Shown here in pieces: positions 7,953 through 16,839 of a stretch of 64,000 nt of DNA. The position numbers and the translations under genes were made by a program. Source of the stretch: Acidobacteriota bacterium (GTDB lineage: Bacteria > Acidobacteriota > UBA6911 > RPQK01 > DATIPO01); contig DATIPQ010000017.1 of NCBI GenBank assembly GCA_035471785.1, forward strand, positions 143,115-207,114, in the 5' to 3' direction. The notes beneath the pieces were generated by a model, which ran no database searches, was not told where the DNA came from, and saw only the letters and a list, made by a program, of their open reading frames with translations. Each line of letters begins with the position of its first letter. Position 1 is the stretch's first letter.

Positions 7953-10586
7953 ATGCAGACTCTGCTCGATCTTCTCGATCGCATGAACGCCCTGGGCGGG
8001 CGTGAAGCTCTTCTTTACTACAACGGCTATCGGACGTGGCGGCTCGGCTACGACGAATTGCGCCACCAGATCGCCTGCCTGGCAGACTATCTGCGGTCTC
8101 AAGGGGTGGGACGCGGCGATCGGGTGCTGCTGTGGAGCGAGAACCGGCCCGAATGGGTGGCTTCCTTCTGGGCCTGCCTTTGCCTGGGAGCGGTCGTCGT
8201 TCCTCTTGATTTTCGGTCCTCCCCCTCCTTCGTGGGCCGCATCCGCAAGCAGACCCAGGGCTGCATTCTTCTTCACGGAAGCCGGGTGGACGGGCCTGCC
8301 AGCCACATCAGCCCCCGCTTTTGTCTGGACGAGGCCGTCCGTCTGCCCCGCGCCACCCGCCTGCTTTTGACGCCGGCCCAGCCTGAGGACGTGGTCGAGA
8401 TCGTCTACACTTCGGGCACCACGGGACAGCCCAAGGGGGTGGTTCACCGGCATCGCAACATCTGCTCCAATCTGCGTCCCTTCGCCCGCGAGATCGCGCC
8501 CTACCGCAAGTACGCCTGGCCCTTCCAGCCCATCCGTCTGCTCGACCTGCTGCCCCTCAGCCACATGTTCGGCCAGTCGCTGGGACTCTTCATCCCAGTG
8601 CTGCTGGGCGGTTCCGCGGTGTTCAGCGACGACCTCCATCCAGCTTCGCTGACCCGACTGGTGAGGCGCCGGCGCGTGTCGGCGCTGGTTTGCGTCCCCC
8701 GCATCGCCCAAACCCTGCAGACTTACCTGCAGCGCAACCTGCCCATGCCGCCCCGGCGCTCCCATGGGGGCGGTTGGAAAGGCGTATTTGAGCGCTGGTG
8801 GAACGCCCGCGGCATCCACAGCGCGCTGGGCTGGAAGTTCTGGGCGCTGGTGGTGGGCGGAGCCGAGGTCGACGCTTCCATCGAGTCCTTCTGGGGCAGC
8901 CTGGGATACGCCGTGGTGCAGGGCTATGGGATGACGGAGACTTCGCCGGTAGTGGCCGTCAACCATCCTTTCCGCAGCCGCCCCGGATCGATCGGCAGCG
9001 TGCTGCCGGGACAGCAGGTCCGGCTCAGCCAGGAGGGAGAGATCCTGGTCAAGGGAGACTCGGTGGTCAGCGAGTACCTGGGAGCCGGAGGCGAAAGGGA
9101 ACTGACGGCTGAGGACGGCTGGCTGCACACGGGCGACCTGGGCGAATTCGATGAAGAAGGCCGCCTCTACTACCGGGGACGCAAGAAAGACCTGATCGTG
9201 ACCTCCGAGGGACTCAACGTTCATCCCGGTGACGTGGAGAGGGCCCTGGAGGAGAGTCCCGAGGTGCGTTATGCCGTGGCAGTGCCTGGCCGCATCGAGG
9301 GCGGGGAAGCAGTCCATGCCGCCATCATCCCCTCAAGTGCCCAGGCCGACTTGGCCGAGGCCGTCCGCCAAGCCAACGCCCGGCTCGAACCTCATCAACG
9401 CGTCCGCAGTTGGTCTCGCTGGCCCGGCGAGGACTTCCCCCGCACCTCCTCCACTTTCAAGGTCCAGCGGGGCAAAGTCGCCGAAGCCGTGGAAGAGCAG
9501 ATGCGGGGGCCCACTCCCGCCCAGTCCGGGGACTCTCCTCTGGAGGCCGCTTTGCGCCGGATCAGCGGGCAGGATACCGCCGGATTGAGCGACGAAACCC
9601 GCCTGGAGAAGGAATTGGGGCTCTCTTCACTGGACCGCATCGAACTGATGTCGGCCTTGGAAGAAGCCTACGGCGTGCGCCTGTCCGAGGAACGCTTGGC
9701 CCGAACCGATACGCTCGGCGAGCTGCGCGCCTGGCTGCGTTCTCTGCGCCCCGGCACGGCACCAGGCCGCCGTGCCGACACCTCCCAACAACCTCTCCCC
9801 GCTCAGCCGGAGACATCCCCAGAGCCCGTCTCCTCTCGGGAGAGCCGGGCGCCGGCCTCCGAGACCCTCGAGTCCCCGGGCGGAACCGGGCTGCTGGGAT
9901 GGCACGGGCCTCTCATCAAGATCCCCCGGGTGCTGGCTGACGAACTGATCGTCTTCCATTTCTTTCAAAAGTTGGCGCGAATGCAGGTGGAGGGCCTGCA
10001 CCATCTTGGCGGCCTCTCCGGCCCCGTCATCTTTGCCGCCAACCACAACAGCCACCTCGACACTCCGGCCCTGGCCCTGGCCTTGCCCTTCACATGGCGT
10101 TACCGCCTGGCTCCGGCCATGGCCAAAGAGCATTTCCTGCCTCTTTACCGTCCTGACGACTACGGCCTCAAGCGGCGGGTTGCGGCCATTTGGTTCTACT
10201 TGCTGTCGCGGGGCCTCTTCAACGCCTATCCTCTGCCCCAGCGCATGGGCGGCGTGCGCAAGACCTTGCGCCAAACCGGACTCCTGGTCGAGACAGGCTA
10301 CTGCCCGCTCATCTTCCCCGAAGGGGGACGCAGCGACGACGGAGAGATAAAAGCCTTCCAGCCCGGGGTGGGCATGATGGCCATAGAGATGAAGCTGCCG
10401 GTGGTCCCGGTCCATCTGCGGGGACTCTTCGAGATCTACAACAAGCACGCAAGCCGCCCCAAGGCGGGCTTCGTCACCGTCCGTTTCGGCCCTCCTCTGC
10501 ACTTCCCCTGCTCGGGCGACCCCCGCCAAGCGGCGGCCCGGGTCGAAGAGGCGGTGCGGCGATTGGCCTCAAAGCGCAACTCTTGA
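7953..10586 (+). CDS. Acyl-AMP ligase / acyl carrier protein / 1-acylglycerol-phosphate acyltransferase fusion
   Basis: This 877-residue protein joins three activities. Residues 1-520 form an adenylate-forming acyl-CoA/ACP synthetase: YTSGTTGQPKG near 151, GYGMTETSP near 325, GWLHTGDLG near 389, then GRKKDLIVTSEGLNVHP. Residues about 525-600 form an acyl-carrier domain, with the phosphopantetheine serine in GLSSLDRIEL near 557. After a Pro/Ser/Glu-rich linker, residues about 645-870 form a PlsC-type acyltransferase with NHNSHLD near 697 and FPEGGRS near 788. It could activate a fatty acid, hold it on its own carrier domain and pass it to lysophosphatidate or a similar acceptor, like bacterial Aas with a built-in ACP. 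Confidence 0.9.
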   Translation: MQTLLDLLDRMNALGGREALLYYNGYRTWRLGYDELRHQIACLADYLRSQGVGRGDRVLLWSENRPEWVASFWACLCLGAVVVPLDFRSSPSFVGRIRKQTQGCILLHGSRVDGPASHISPRFCLDEAVRLPRATRLLLTPAQPEDVVEIVYTSGTTGQPKGVVHRHRNICSNLRPFAREIAPYRKYAWPFQPIRLLDLLPLSHMFGQSLGLFIPVLLGGSAVFSDDLHPASLTRLVRRRRVSALVCVPRIAQTLQTYLQRNLPMPPRRSHGGGWKGVFERWWNARGIHSALGWKFWALVVGGAEVDASIESFWGSLGYAVVQGYGMTETSPVVAVNHPFRSRPGSIGSVLPGQQVRLSQEGEILVKGDSVVSEYLGAGGERELTAEDGWLHTGDLGEFDEEGRLYYRGRKKDLIVTSEGLNVHPGDVERALEESPEVRYAVAVPGRIEGGEAVHAAIIPSSAQADLAEAVRQANARLEPHQRVRSWSRWPGEDFPRTSSTFKVQRGKVAEAVEEQMRGPTPAQSGDSPLEAALRRISGQDTAGLSDETRLEKELGLSSLDRIELMSALEEAYGVRLSEERLARTDTLGELRAWLRSLRPGTAPGRRADTSQQPLPAQPETSPEPVSSRESRAPASETLESPGGTGLLGWHGPLIKIPRVLADELIVFHFFQKLARMQVEGLHHLGGLSGPVIFAANHNSHLDTPALALALPFTWRYRLAPAMAKEHFLPLYRPDDYGLKRRVAAIWFYLLSRGLFNAYPLPQRMGGVRKTLRQTGLLVETGYCPLIFPEGGRSDDGEIKAFQPGVGMMAIEMKLPVVPVHLRGLFEIYNKHASRPKAGFVTVRFGPPLHFPCSGDPRQAAARVEEAVRRLASKRNS

Positions 10587-10687
10587 AAGCCTCTCGCATC
10601 CCAGCCTGCGACCAGGGGAGACGAATTGGATTCCGCTTGCGAATGTGCCACAATGGATGGCCGCAATCTTTGATTGGGAGGATTTCG

Positions 10688-11683
10688 ATGAAGATCATTC
10701 GTTACGCAGTGCTGACCGGCTTGCTGGCCCTGTTGGGGGGATGGGCCGTAGCTCAGCAGCAAGGGCAGGAACCGCAGCAAGAGGGCCAGCAGGAAGGGCA
10801 GCCGGCGCAAGAAGAGGCGGCTGAAGTGCCGCTGCCTCCCCGCAAGGTGGGCGAGGTGCGCACTCAGGCCGAAATGGATGCCTGGAACGCCGTGGCCAAC
10901 GCAGCCAAGCCCGAGCAAGCAGACATGGCCCGGTCCTTTCTGGAACAGTTTCCCGACAGCGGCATGACTCCGCACGCTCACTACGTCATCGCCATGTCGG
11001 CCTTCGCCCAAAACGACTTCCCCACCTTCATGATGCATGGCGAGCAGGCCCTTGAAGAGTTGCCTCAAGCGGTCGACTTGGCCAGTCAATTGGCCTTCTA
11101 CTACGCCGAAACCAAAGAGTTCGACAAGGCTCAGATGCTGGCCGGCAAGGTCACCGCGACCTTGGACGACGAGCAGGCCGGCGCCAACTTCCAACCCCAG
11201 CAGCGCGACCAGTTGCTGGGTGCGGCCCACTTCGCCATCGGACGTTCTCAGTTGGGCGAGTACATGGCCTCGCGGGAGAACCCGGAGAAGCTCGATGAGG
11301 CTATCGAGCATCTGGAGATGGCCGCCCAACTGAATCCCACCGACGACTACGCCTACTACCGCCTGGGAAGCGCCTACCGACAGAAGAACGAAGCCAACCA
11401 GTGCATCAAGTATTTCGCTTTGGCAGCAGCCACCGGCACGGCCGTGGGCAACGCCGCCATGCAGAGTCTGGAAGAGATTTACGGACTCTTGAACAAGGAT
11501 GTGAGCCAGATCGAGGCTCGCGTCCAGGAAGCCCAACAGACGCTGAGAGAGAACGTGGCCGCCAAGCAGAAGCAATGGGCCGAGGAGGCGGCCGCCCGTG
11601 CCGCCGCTCAGACGCCTCCGCCTTCTGAAGGCGCCGCTTCGCCTCCTCCCGGCAGCGCTTCCGAGCCGCCGCCTTCCAGGTGA
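10688..11683 (+). CDS. Secreted tetratricopeptide-repeat protein
   Basis: The start ATG at 10688 follows GGGAGG by 7 bases; the longer upstream reading frame is only an open stretch. The 331-residue product has a signal peptide to about residue 21, then a Gln/Glu/Gly-rich low-complexity segment, then helical TPR-like repeats. Phrases such as FLEQFPDSG, FYYAETKEFDKAQML and LDEAIEHLEMAAQLNPTDDYAYYRLG are typical. It ends with an Ala/Pro/Ser-rich tail. It is probably periplasmic and acts as a scaffold. It lies 101 bases after the acyl-activating fusion and just before rnc. Confidence 0.78.
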   Translation: MKIIRYAVLTGLLALLGGWAVAQQQGQEPQQEGQQEGQPAQEEAAEVPLPPRKVGEVRTQAEMDAWNAVANAAKPEQADMARSFLEQFPDSGMTPHAHYVIAMSAFAQNDFPTFMMHGEQALEELPQAVDLASQLAFYYAETKEFDKAQMLAGKVTATLDDEQAGANFQPQQRDQLLGAAHFAIGRSQLGEYMASRENPEKLDEAIEHLEMAAQLNPTDDYAYYRLGSAYRQKNEANQCIKYFALAAATGTAVGNAAMQSLEEIYGLLNKDVSQIEARVQEAQQTLRENVAAKQKQWAEEAAARAAAQTPPPSEGAASPPPGSASEPPPSR

Positions 11684-11737
11684 CCCTATTTCGTGGCCGT
11701 CCCCCGGCCGGGGGGCGGCCAGGAGCCTTTGCGGGCA

Positions 11738-12544
11738 ATGAACTGGCTGGAAAAATTCCGCGGAGCGCTTGCCAATCCTCCAACCGCCGCCATCGCCGTC
11801 TCACAACCCGGCCCGGAGCGTATCTCTCAGTTGCGCCGTCTGGAAGAAGCGCTGGGATACCGTTTCAAAAACTATGCTCTTCTCGACCAGGCCTTGACTC
11901 ACCGCTCCTACCTGCATGACGCAGGCAACCGCTCCGATTCGGGCGATTACGAGGCGCTGGAGTTCTTCGGCGATACGGTGGTGGGTTTGGTTGTCAGCGA
12001 GGCTCTTTTTCGCGACTATCCCACTCTGCGCGAGGGTGGGCTCTCCAAGCTCAAGGCCCATCTGGTTTCGGCCCGTCAACTGAGTCGCCTTTCCCTCGAG
12101 ATCGGATTGGCCGATTACCTGCTGCTGAGCCATGGAGAAGAGAAGACCGGCGGCCGCAAGAAGCGCGCCATCCTGGCCGACATTTTCGAGAGCGTGACCG
12201 CCGCCATCTATCTGGACGGCGGGTTGGAAGCGGCGCGGCGCTTTCTCCTCAGGCGTTTCGCCCCGTTGCTGGAGGAAATCGATCCGGCGCGGGTCAAGGT
12301 TAGGGATTTCAAGAGTGCTTTGCAGGAAAGCCTCCACAGCCTGGGACGAAACGAACCCAATTACCGGGTGGTCAGGGAGAGCGGCCCCGACCACCGCAAG
12401 GAATTTGTCGTCGAGGTGGTGTCCGCGGGCAAGTCGCTGGCCCGGGGGCAAGGCCGTTCCAAAAAGGAAGCCGAGCAGGAAGCCGCCCGCGCCGCCCTGG
12501 AGCTCTTCAGTCAACAAATGGCGGCGGCCCGCAGACCGGGATGA
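11738..12544 (+). CDS. rnc: Ribonuclease III
   Basis: RNase III cuts double-stranded RNA in rRNA and mRNA processing. The 268-residue product has the catalytic helix motif as YEALEFFGDTV (family NERLEFLGDAVL; Glu and Asp kept) and the second acidic pair in LADIFESVTAAIYLDGG. A C-terminal double-stranded-RNA-binding domain (about 190-260) includes GRNEPNYRVV and GQGRSKKEAEQEAARAAL. The start is not certain: a GTG at 11693 would add 15 residues; the ATG at 11738 gives a more typical length. An N-terminal extension of about 25 residues precedes the conserved domain. Confidence 0.93.
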   Translation: MNWLEKFRGALANPPTAAIAVSQPGPERISQLRRLEEALGYRFKNYALLDQALTHRSYLHDAGNRSDSGDYEALEFFGDTVVGLVVSEALFRDYPTLREGGLSKLKAHLVSARQLSRLSLEIGLADYLLLSHGEEKTGGRKKRAILADIFESVTAAIYLDGGLEAARRFLLRRFAPLLEEIDPARVKVRDFKSALQESLHSLGRNEPNYRVVRESGPDHRKEFVVEVVSAGKSLARGQGRSKKEAEQEAARAALELFSQQMAAARRPG

Positions 12545-12669
12545 CGCGGCGCCTTTATCGTGCTTTTACTGAACGTCCCCCGGCTTTTCGGCGTCTGTTC
12601 TTTAGTATCGGGCCGCTGTCGGCGGCCTGATGGCGGGCAGGGGCTTCATTTGAACCATCGGGGGCCGTT

Positions 12670-12699
12670 TTGACTCAAACGAGGCTGGCTCGCTATGAT
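12670..12699 (+). promoter_or_regulatory. Sigma70-type promoter of the exbB-exbD-exbD operon
   Basis: TTGACT at 12670-12675 and TATGAT at 12694-12699 are separated by 18 bases, each one base from consensus. The exbB start codon is 90 bases downstream. The 244-base gap after rnc also holds an imperfect hairpin (ATCGGGCCGC with GGCGGCCTGAT, about 12608-12632) that may end rnc transcription. Confidence 0.6.
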
Positions 12700-12788
12700 G
12701 GGAGTTTCGGGGGCTGAGCCTTTTTTGCCGACCGGTGCGGCTCAAGCCGGCGGTGTGATCACATAGAGCATTCTGGAGGATCGAGAAA

Positions 12789-13451
12789 GTGGTACTAGCG
12801 ATTGGCTGGTTGTTTAACCTGATCCAGGACGGAGGGGCGATGATGTACGCCCTGATCATCTGTTCTCTGGTGGGTCTGTTTTACATCATCGAGCGCGCCA
12901 TCGCCTATGCGCGAATCAAGGGCGACACGGGTGAGATCTTTTCCGCCGTACGCGAAGACCTGCTGGGCGGCGACCTGCGCCAGGCCGTAGAGGTCTGCGA
13001 GAGCTACGACCACCCCGTCTCCACCACGCTCAAGTCCGGCCTGCTGCGCTATGGAAAGAGCAGCGAAGAGATCGAGAAGGCCATGGAATCGGTGGCCCTG
13101 CACGAAGTGTCCAAACTGGAACGGGGACTGTGGGTCCTGCTGACGGTAGCCAACATCGCTCCACTCTTCGGGTTTTTGGGAACCGTCATCGGTATGATTC
13201 TGGCTTTCGACGCTCTCTCCGAGCAGGGGCTGGGCAACCCTCAGGCCGTGGGCCAGGGCATCTCCCAGGCCCTGATCACCACCGCTACCGGCCTGGCCAT
13301 CGCCCTTCCGGTGCAAACCGCCTACAATTACTTCAACAGCCGCGTTTCCAACTTTGCCCTCGATATGGAGACCAGCACGTCGATGCTGCTGGAGACCTTC
13401 AGCGAGATTGAAGAGTCGCCCACCAAGGTTGCGGCCGCGGGGAGACAATGA
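12789..13451 (+). CDS. MotA/TolQ/ExbB proton channel family protein
   Basis: ExbB/TolQ proteins form the inner-membrane proton channel that energises TonB- or TolA-type machines. The 220-residue protein has a first membrane helix near residues 17-38, a cytoplasmic helical region, and the paired helices with the family signature (VANIAPLFGFLGTVIGMI and GISQALITTATGLAIALP). The start is GTG, preceded by GGAGGA. The stop overlaps the next gene by four bases (ATGA), so the operon is translationally coupled. No TonB or TolA gene is in the window, so the energised partner is unknown. Confidence 0.92.
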   Translation: MVLAIGWLFNLIQDGGAMMYALIICSLVGLFYIIERAIAYARIKGDTGEIFSAVREDLLGGDLRQAVEVCESYDHPVSTTLKSGLLRYGKSSEEIEKAMESVALHEVSKLERGLWVLLTVANIAPLFGFLGTVIGMILAFDALSEQGLGNPQAVGQGISQALITTATGLAIALPVQTAYNYFNSRVSNFALDMETSTSMLLETFSEIEESPTKVAAAGRQ

Positions 13452-13942
13452 AGCGCCGTATCCACAGAGCTCAGGCCGCGCCGGTGGTTCCCACGGCGTC
13501 GATGGCCGACATCGCCTTTTTGCTCATCATCTTCTTCATGCTCACCACCAGTTTCTCGCCTGACCGCACCCAGGTGGGGCTGCCCTCTTCGGTGATGCGC
13601 GAGCAGGTGCGCGAGAATCCGGCCATCGTAGCCATTACTAGTGACGGCACAGTGCTGTTCTCCAACGGCGAGAGCCAGTCGGAACCCGTCCTCTCCATGG
13701 ACGAATTGCAGAACCAGGCCGAACAGGTCATCGCCGTCTTTGCCGACACCGAGTTCGTCATCAAGGCCGACCGCGAGGCGCGCTACGAGTTCATCGACAA
13801 GGTGCTGGAAGCTTTGCGCAACGCCGGGGTGCAGAACATCGGCCTGCTCACCACCCAGCAGGTGGGAGAGGACGAATTCCCTATCCCCGAGGCCGACCAG
13901 GAGGAACCCTCCGCCGGTTCAGAGGAGGGCGGCAATGGATAG
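13448..13942 (+). CDS. ExbD/TolR family biopolymer transport protein (first copy)
   Basis: ExbD/TolR proteins pair with ExbB/TolQ and bind peptidoglycan or the energised partner. The 164-residue protein has the typical short basic N-terminus, then PTASMADIAFLLIIFFMLTT with the proton-conducting Asp at the start of its single membrane helix, and a periplasmic domain ending in a Glu-rich tail. It overlaps exbB at the start and the second exbD by 8 bases at the end. Confidence 0.92.
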   Translation: MKRRIHRAQAAPVVPTASMADIAFLLIIFFMLTTSFSPDRTQVGLPSSVMREQVRENPAIVAITSDGTVLFSNGESQSEPVLSMDELQNQAEQVIAVFADTEFVIKADREARYEFIDKVLEALRNAGVQNIGLLTTQQVGEDEFPIPEADQEEPSAGSEEGGNG

Positions 13943-14381
13943 ATTGCGCTTGAAGGACAGACGGCGGCTAAGGAACGTGCCCGAGATCCCCACCTCCTCG
14001 ATGGCCGACATCGCCTTTCTGCTCATCATCTTCTTCATGTTGACGGCCGTCTTCACTTCCCGGCAGGGTCTGCGCTTCGGATATCCCGAACAAGATCCCA
14101 CCAATGTGCAACCTAAAGAGTCGGTCCTCATCAAGATTGAAGGAGAGGGACGCTATGTGGTCAACGACGAAGCGATGAGCTTGCAGGTCCTGGGCAGTTA
14201 CATTCAGACGGTCAGGGACACCAATCCCGAGAAGCCCTTCATCATTCGTCCGCGAGCCGAGGTCCCCTACTCCGAGATGGTGAAAGTCTTTGACTTGCTG
14301 CGCCGGCTGGGAGTGGAGAACGTTTCCATCCCGACCCAGTCGGAAGTCGATGCCTGGAAGGCCTACGGCTACTTCGAGTAG
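13935..14381 (+). CDS. ExbD/TolR family biopolymer transport protein (second copy)
   Basis: This is a second, diverged ExbD/TolR of 148 residues. It has a basic N-terminus (KDRRRLRNVP), the motif SSMADIAFLLIIFFMLTAVF with the conserved Asp, and a periplasmic domain containing LLRRLGVENVSIPTQ. The start ATG at 13935 overlaps the previous gene by 8 bases; the longer open frame upstream is a shadow of the first copy. Paired ExbD paralogues next to one ExbB suggest a heteromeric channel complex. Confidence 0.9.
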   Translation: MDRLRLKDRRRLRNVPEIPTSSMADIAFLLIIFFMLTAVFTSRQGLRFGYPEQDPTNVQPKESVLIKIEGEGRYVVNDEAMSLQVLGSYIQTVRDTNPEKPFIIRPRAEVPYSEMVKVFDLLRRLGVENVSIPTQSEVDAWKAYGYFE

Positions 14382-14433
14382 CCGCCCTTGCCGGCCCCGC
14401 GGGTCCAAAGACCGCCCAGCCGAGGAGACCGAC

Positions 14434-15402
14434 ATGACACTCTTGCGCTCAGTCATCAGCAGCCTCTTGATTTCTCTGCTCTGTGCCACCGCCGCGTTGG
14501 CCCAAGGAGATTTCCAGAAGGGGCTTTCCTACTATAAGCAGGGCAAGTATCGGGAGGCCATCGCCGAGTTCGAACCCATCGTGGAGGCCAATCCCGAATA
14601 CGAGGACGGCTACCGCATCCTCGGCCACAGCTACCTGCAGACGCGCCAGTTCGAAAAGTCCATCCAGGCCTTCCGCAAGGCCATGGAACTGAAGGAAGAC
14701 AACCTGGGGACCTATCTGGGTCTGGCCAACGCCTACTACAACGCCGGACGCTACAGCGACGCCATCGCCGTGCTCCTGCGGGGCGAACGCTATGCCGCCA
14801 ACAGCCGCCAGCGCCTTCCCATCTACCGCCTGCGCGGATCGTCCTACTTCAACGAGGGACAGTACTCCGAAGCCATCGATGAGTTGGAAAAGGCCCAGGG
14901 CATCGCCCGCGGCGGAGCCAGCGACATCCTGCAGTTGGGATTGTCTCACTACCAACTGAAAAACTACGACAAGGCCGAGCAGTACCTGCGCCAGGCCAAG
15001 GCGCTTGATCCGTCCAACCCGCAGGCTCAGAAGTTTCTCGACCGCCTCTCCTTCGACCGCGCCATTCAGGCCCTCTCCAACAAGCAGGCTGGACGCGCCA
15101 TCCCCTTGCTGGAGGAATACGTCGGATCCAATCCTCAGGACGGTGAGGCCTGGTACAACCTGGGTGAAGCCTATCTGCTGACCAAGCGCAACTCGGACGC
15201 CGAGAGCGCTTTCCTCAACGCCGCCAAGTACCTGCCCCAGCGCTGGCAGATTCAGGAGCGTCTGGGCTACATCTATGAGATCACCGGTAAGTACCGCAAG
15301 TCTTTGCAGGCCTACGAGAAGGCCTACCAGGCGGCGCAGAGCGCCGAACTGAAGGAGTCGGTAGACCGCCTCAAGGAACGCATCAAGCGGGAATCGAGCT
15401 AA
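14434..15402 (+). CDS. Periplasmic TPR-repeat protein of the exb operon
   Basis: The start ATG follows GAGGAG closely. The 322-residue product has a signal peptide ending ALAQ near residue 22 and then about seven to eight TPR units (GLSYYKQGKYREAIAEFEP, FRKAMELKEDNLGTYLG, AEQYLRQAKALDPSNPQAQ and others). It is 52 bases after the second exbD on the same strand. In related gene sets a secreted TPR protein may couple the Exb/Tol motor to the outer membrane or to cell-envelope partners; that role is inference here. Confidence 0.85.
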   Translation: MTLLRSVISSLLISLLCATAALAQGDFQKGLSYYKQGKYREAIAEFEPIVEANPEYEDGYRILGHSYLQTRQFEKSIQAFRKAMELKEDNLGTYLGLANAYYNAGRYSDAIAVLLRGERYAANSRQRLPIYRLRGSSYFNEGQYSEAIDELEKAQGIARGGASDILQLGLSHYQLKNYDKAEQYLRQAKALDPSNPQAQKFLDRLSFDRAIQALSNKQAGRAIPLLEEYVGSNPQDGEAWYNLGEAYLLTKRNSDAESAFLNAAKYLPQRWQIQERLGYIYEITGKYRKSLQAYEKAYQAAQSAELKESVDRLKERIKRESS

Positions 15403-15426
15403 GCGCTCTTTTTGTTCCTGAAGAGC

Positions 15427-15774
15427 CTATTGGAAGCTTGAGATGACTTGATTTCGGTCTTCGTAAACTTCAAAGACCGAGATGAGGCGGGTCAGGTTGA
15501 GCACGTCGATAATGCGCTTCGAGGGGTTGAGCAGCTTGAGCGCGCCGCCTTCTTTCTTAAGTATGGAGTATCCGTGTACGAGCTGCCCCAGGATGGAACT
15601 GTCGATGTAGGGGACGTCGCTGAAGTCGACCACCAACTTGCGCCTGCCTTCTTCGATGAGGCGGTCCATCTCGGCTTTCAGTTCGGCGTCCCCCTGCCCG
15701 GCCAAGAGTTCTCCCTGCGGAACGATGAAGTAGATTCCATCCTGTTCTTCGCTGGTCAGCTTCACGGACGTCAT
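15427..15774 (-). CDS. STAS-domain anti-sigma-factor antagonist
   Basis: The 115-residue protein is a single STAS domain like SpoIIAA/RsbV. The switch helix carries the phosphorylatable serine region in [16 protein letters not shown] near residue 60, preceded by a beta strand KLVVDFSDV. Such proteins release a sigma factor or other target when dephosphorylated by a PP2C phosphatase. No kinase (RsbW-type) or phosphatase is adjacent. It is convergent with the TPR gene and divergent from pta with only 28 bases between start codons. Confidence 0.9.
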   Translation of the reverse strand: MTSVKLTSEEQDGIYFIVPQGELLAGQGDAELKAEMDRLIEEGRRKLVVDFSDVPYIDSSILGQLVHGYSILKKEGGALKLLNPSKRIIDVLNLTRLISVFEVYEDRNQVISSFQ

Positions 15775-15802
15775 CTTGACATGCCCTTATTTAAAGGTCA
15801 AC

Positions 15803-16807
15803 ATGCGCCCCATGTCTCTGTTGCAGCGCATCCGCAGCCGGGCCCGCCGCTCTTCACGCAGGGTGGTGCTGGCCGAGGGAGAGGATCCCAGGGCGGTTGA
15901 AGCGGCCGCCGCCATGGGCGAGGAGGGAGTGGCTCAGCCCATTCTGGTGGGCGATCCGGACAAAGTGGCCGAGTCGGCCCGCCAACTCGGCCTGAGGGTC
16001 GATTTCCCCGTTCTCCAACCTTCCCAGGCGGTGCGCCGCCACAAGCTGGACGAGCTTTATTTCGAACGCAGGCGGGCCAAGGGGATCTCCCCCGACGAGG
16101 CTCTTCGAGCCGCCCGCCATCCCGTCTTTTGCGCCGCTCTTCTGGTAGCCGCCGGGCAAGCCGATGGATGCGTGGCGGGGGCCGTCCATCCCACCGCCGA
16201 TACGGTGCGGGCCGCTCTCCATTGCATCGGGTTGCGTGCGGGCGTCTCGCTGCTTTCCAGCTTCTTCATCATGGCTTTGCGCGAACCTGCCGCGGGCGGT
16301 CAGCAGGCCCTCATCTACGCCGACTGCGGCGTGGTACCCGACCCCACTGCCGGACAACTGGCCGAGATCGCCATGCTGGCGGCCGAAAACGCCCGTCTTT
16401 ACCTGGAGGAGGAGCCCAAGGTGGCGCTGCTTTCCTTTTCCAGCAAGGGCAGCGCACGCCACGCGCTGGTCGACAAAGTGGCCGAGGCGGCCAACACTCT
16501 CAGGGAACGCGCACCCGACCTGGTCTCGGACGGAGAACTGCAGGTGGACGCGGCGCTGGTTCCGCAAGTGGCCCGCTCCAAGGCCCCGCAGAGCGTCCTG
16601 CAAGGCCAGGCCAACACCTTGATTTTTCCCAACCTGGACGCCGGCAACATCGCCTATAAACTGACTCAGCGGCTGGCCGGCGCCGAGGCCATCGGGCCGG
16701 TGCTGCAGGGGCTCGGCCGTCCCATGAACGACCTCAGCCGCGGATGCAGCGCCCAGGACATCGTCAACGTGGCCGCCATCACCGTCCTGCAAGCTGATCA
16801 GGGCTGA
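15803..16807 (+). CDS. pta: Phosphate acetyltransferase family enzyme
   Basis: The enzyme family exchanges acetyl between CoA and phosphate, in acetate activation or overflow. The 334-residue length fits the short, single-domain Pta/PTB class. Motifs include [17 protein letters not shown] at the N-terminus, [37 protein letters not shown], and [19 protein letters not shown] followed by [19 protein letters not shown], all hallmarks of the family. The ATG at 15803 follows AAAGG; a TTG at 15776 is less likely. Phosphobutyryltransferase activity cannot be excluded. No acetate kinase is next to it. Confidence 0.88.
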   Translation: MRPMSLLQRIRSRARRSSRRVVLAEGEDPRAVEAAAAMGEEGVAQPILVGDPDKVAESARQLGLRVDFPVLQPSQAVRRHKLDELYFERRRAKGISPDEALRAARHPVFCAALLVAAGQADGCVAGAVHPTADTVRAALHCIGLRAGVSLLSSFFIMALREPAAGGQQALIYADCGVVPDPTAGQLAEIAMLAAENARLYLEEEPKVALLSFSSKGSARHALVDKVAEAANTLRERAPDLVSDGELQVDAALVPQVARSKAPQSVLQGQANTLIFPNLDAGNIAYKLTQRLAGAEAIGPVLQGLGRPMNDLSRGCSAQDIVNVAAITVLQADQG

Positions 16808-16839
16808 AGTCAGGCGCCGCCCCAGGGGTTCGCACTCGC

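Noticed and set aside
7773-9317. A 514-codon minus-strand frame opposite the acyl-activating gene
   Set aside because: It is a composition shadow of the confirmed plus-strand enzyme; no motifs.
10190-10687. N-terminal extension of the TPR protein into the acyltransferase gene
   Set aside because: It overlaps the end of a certain gene; the ATG at 10688 has a strong ribosome-binding site and begins a signal peptide.
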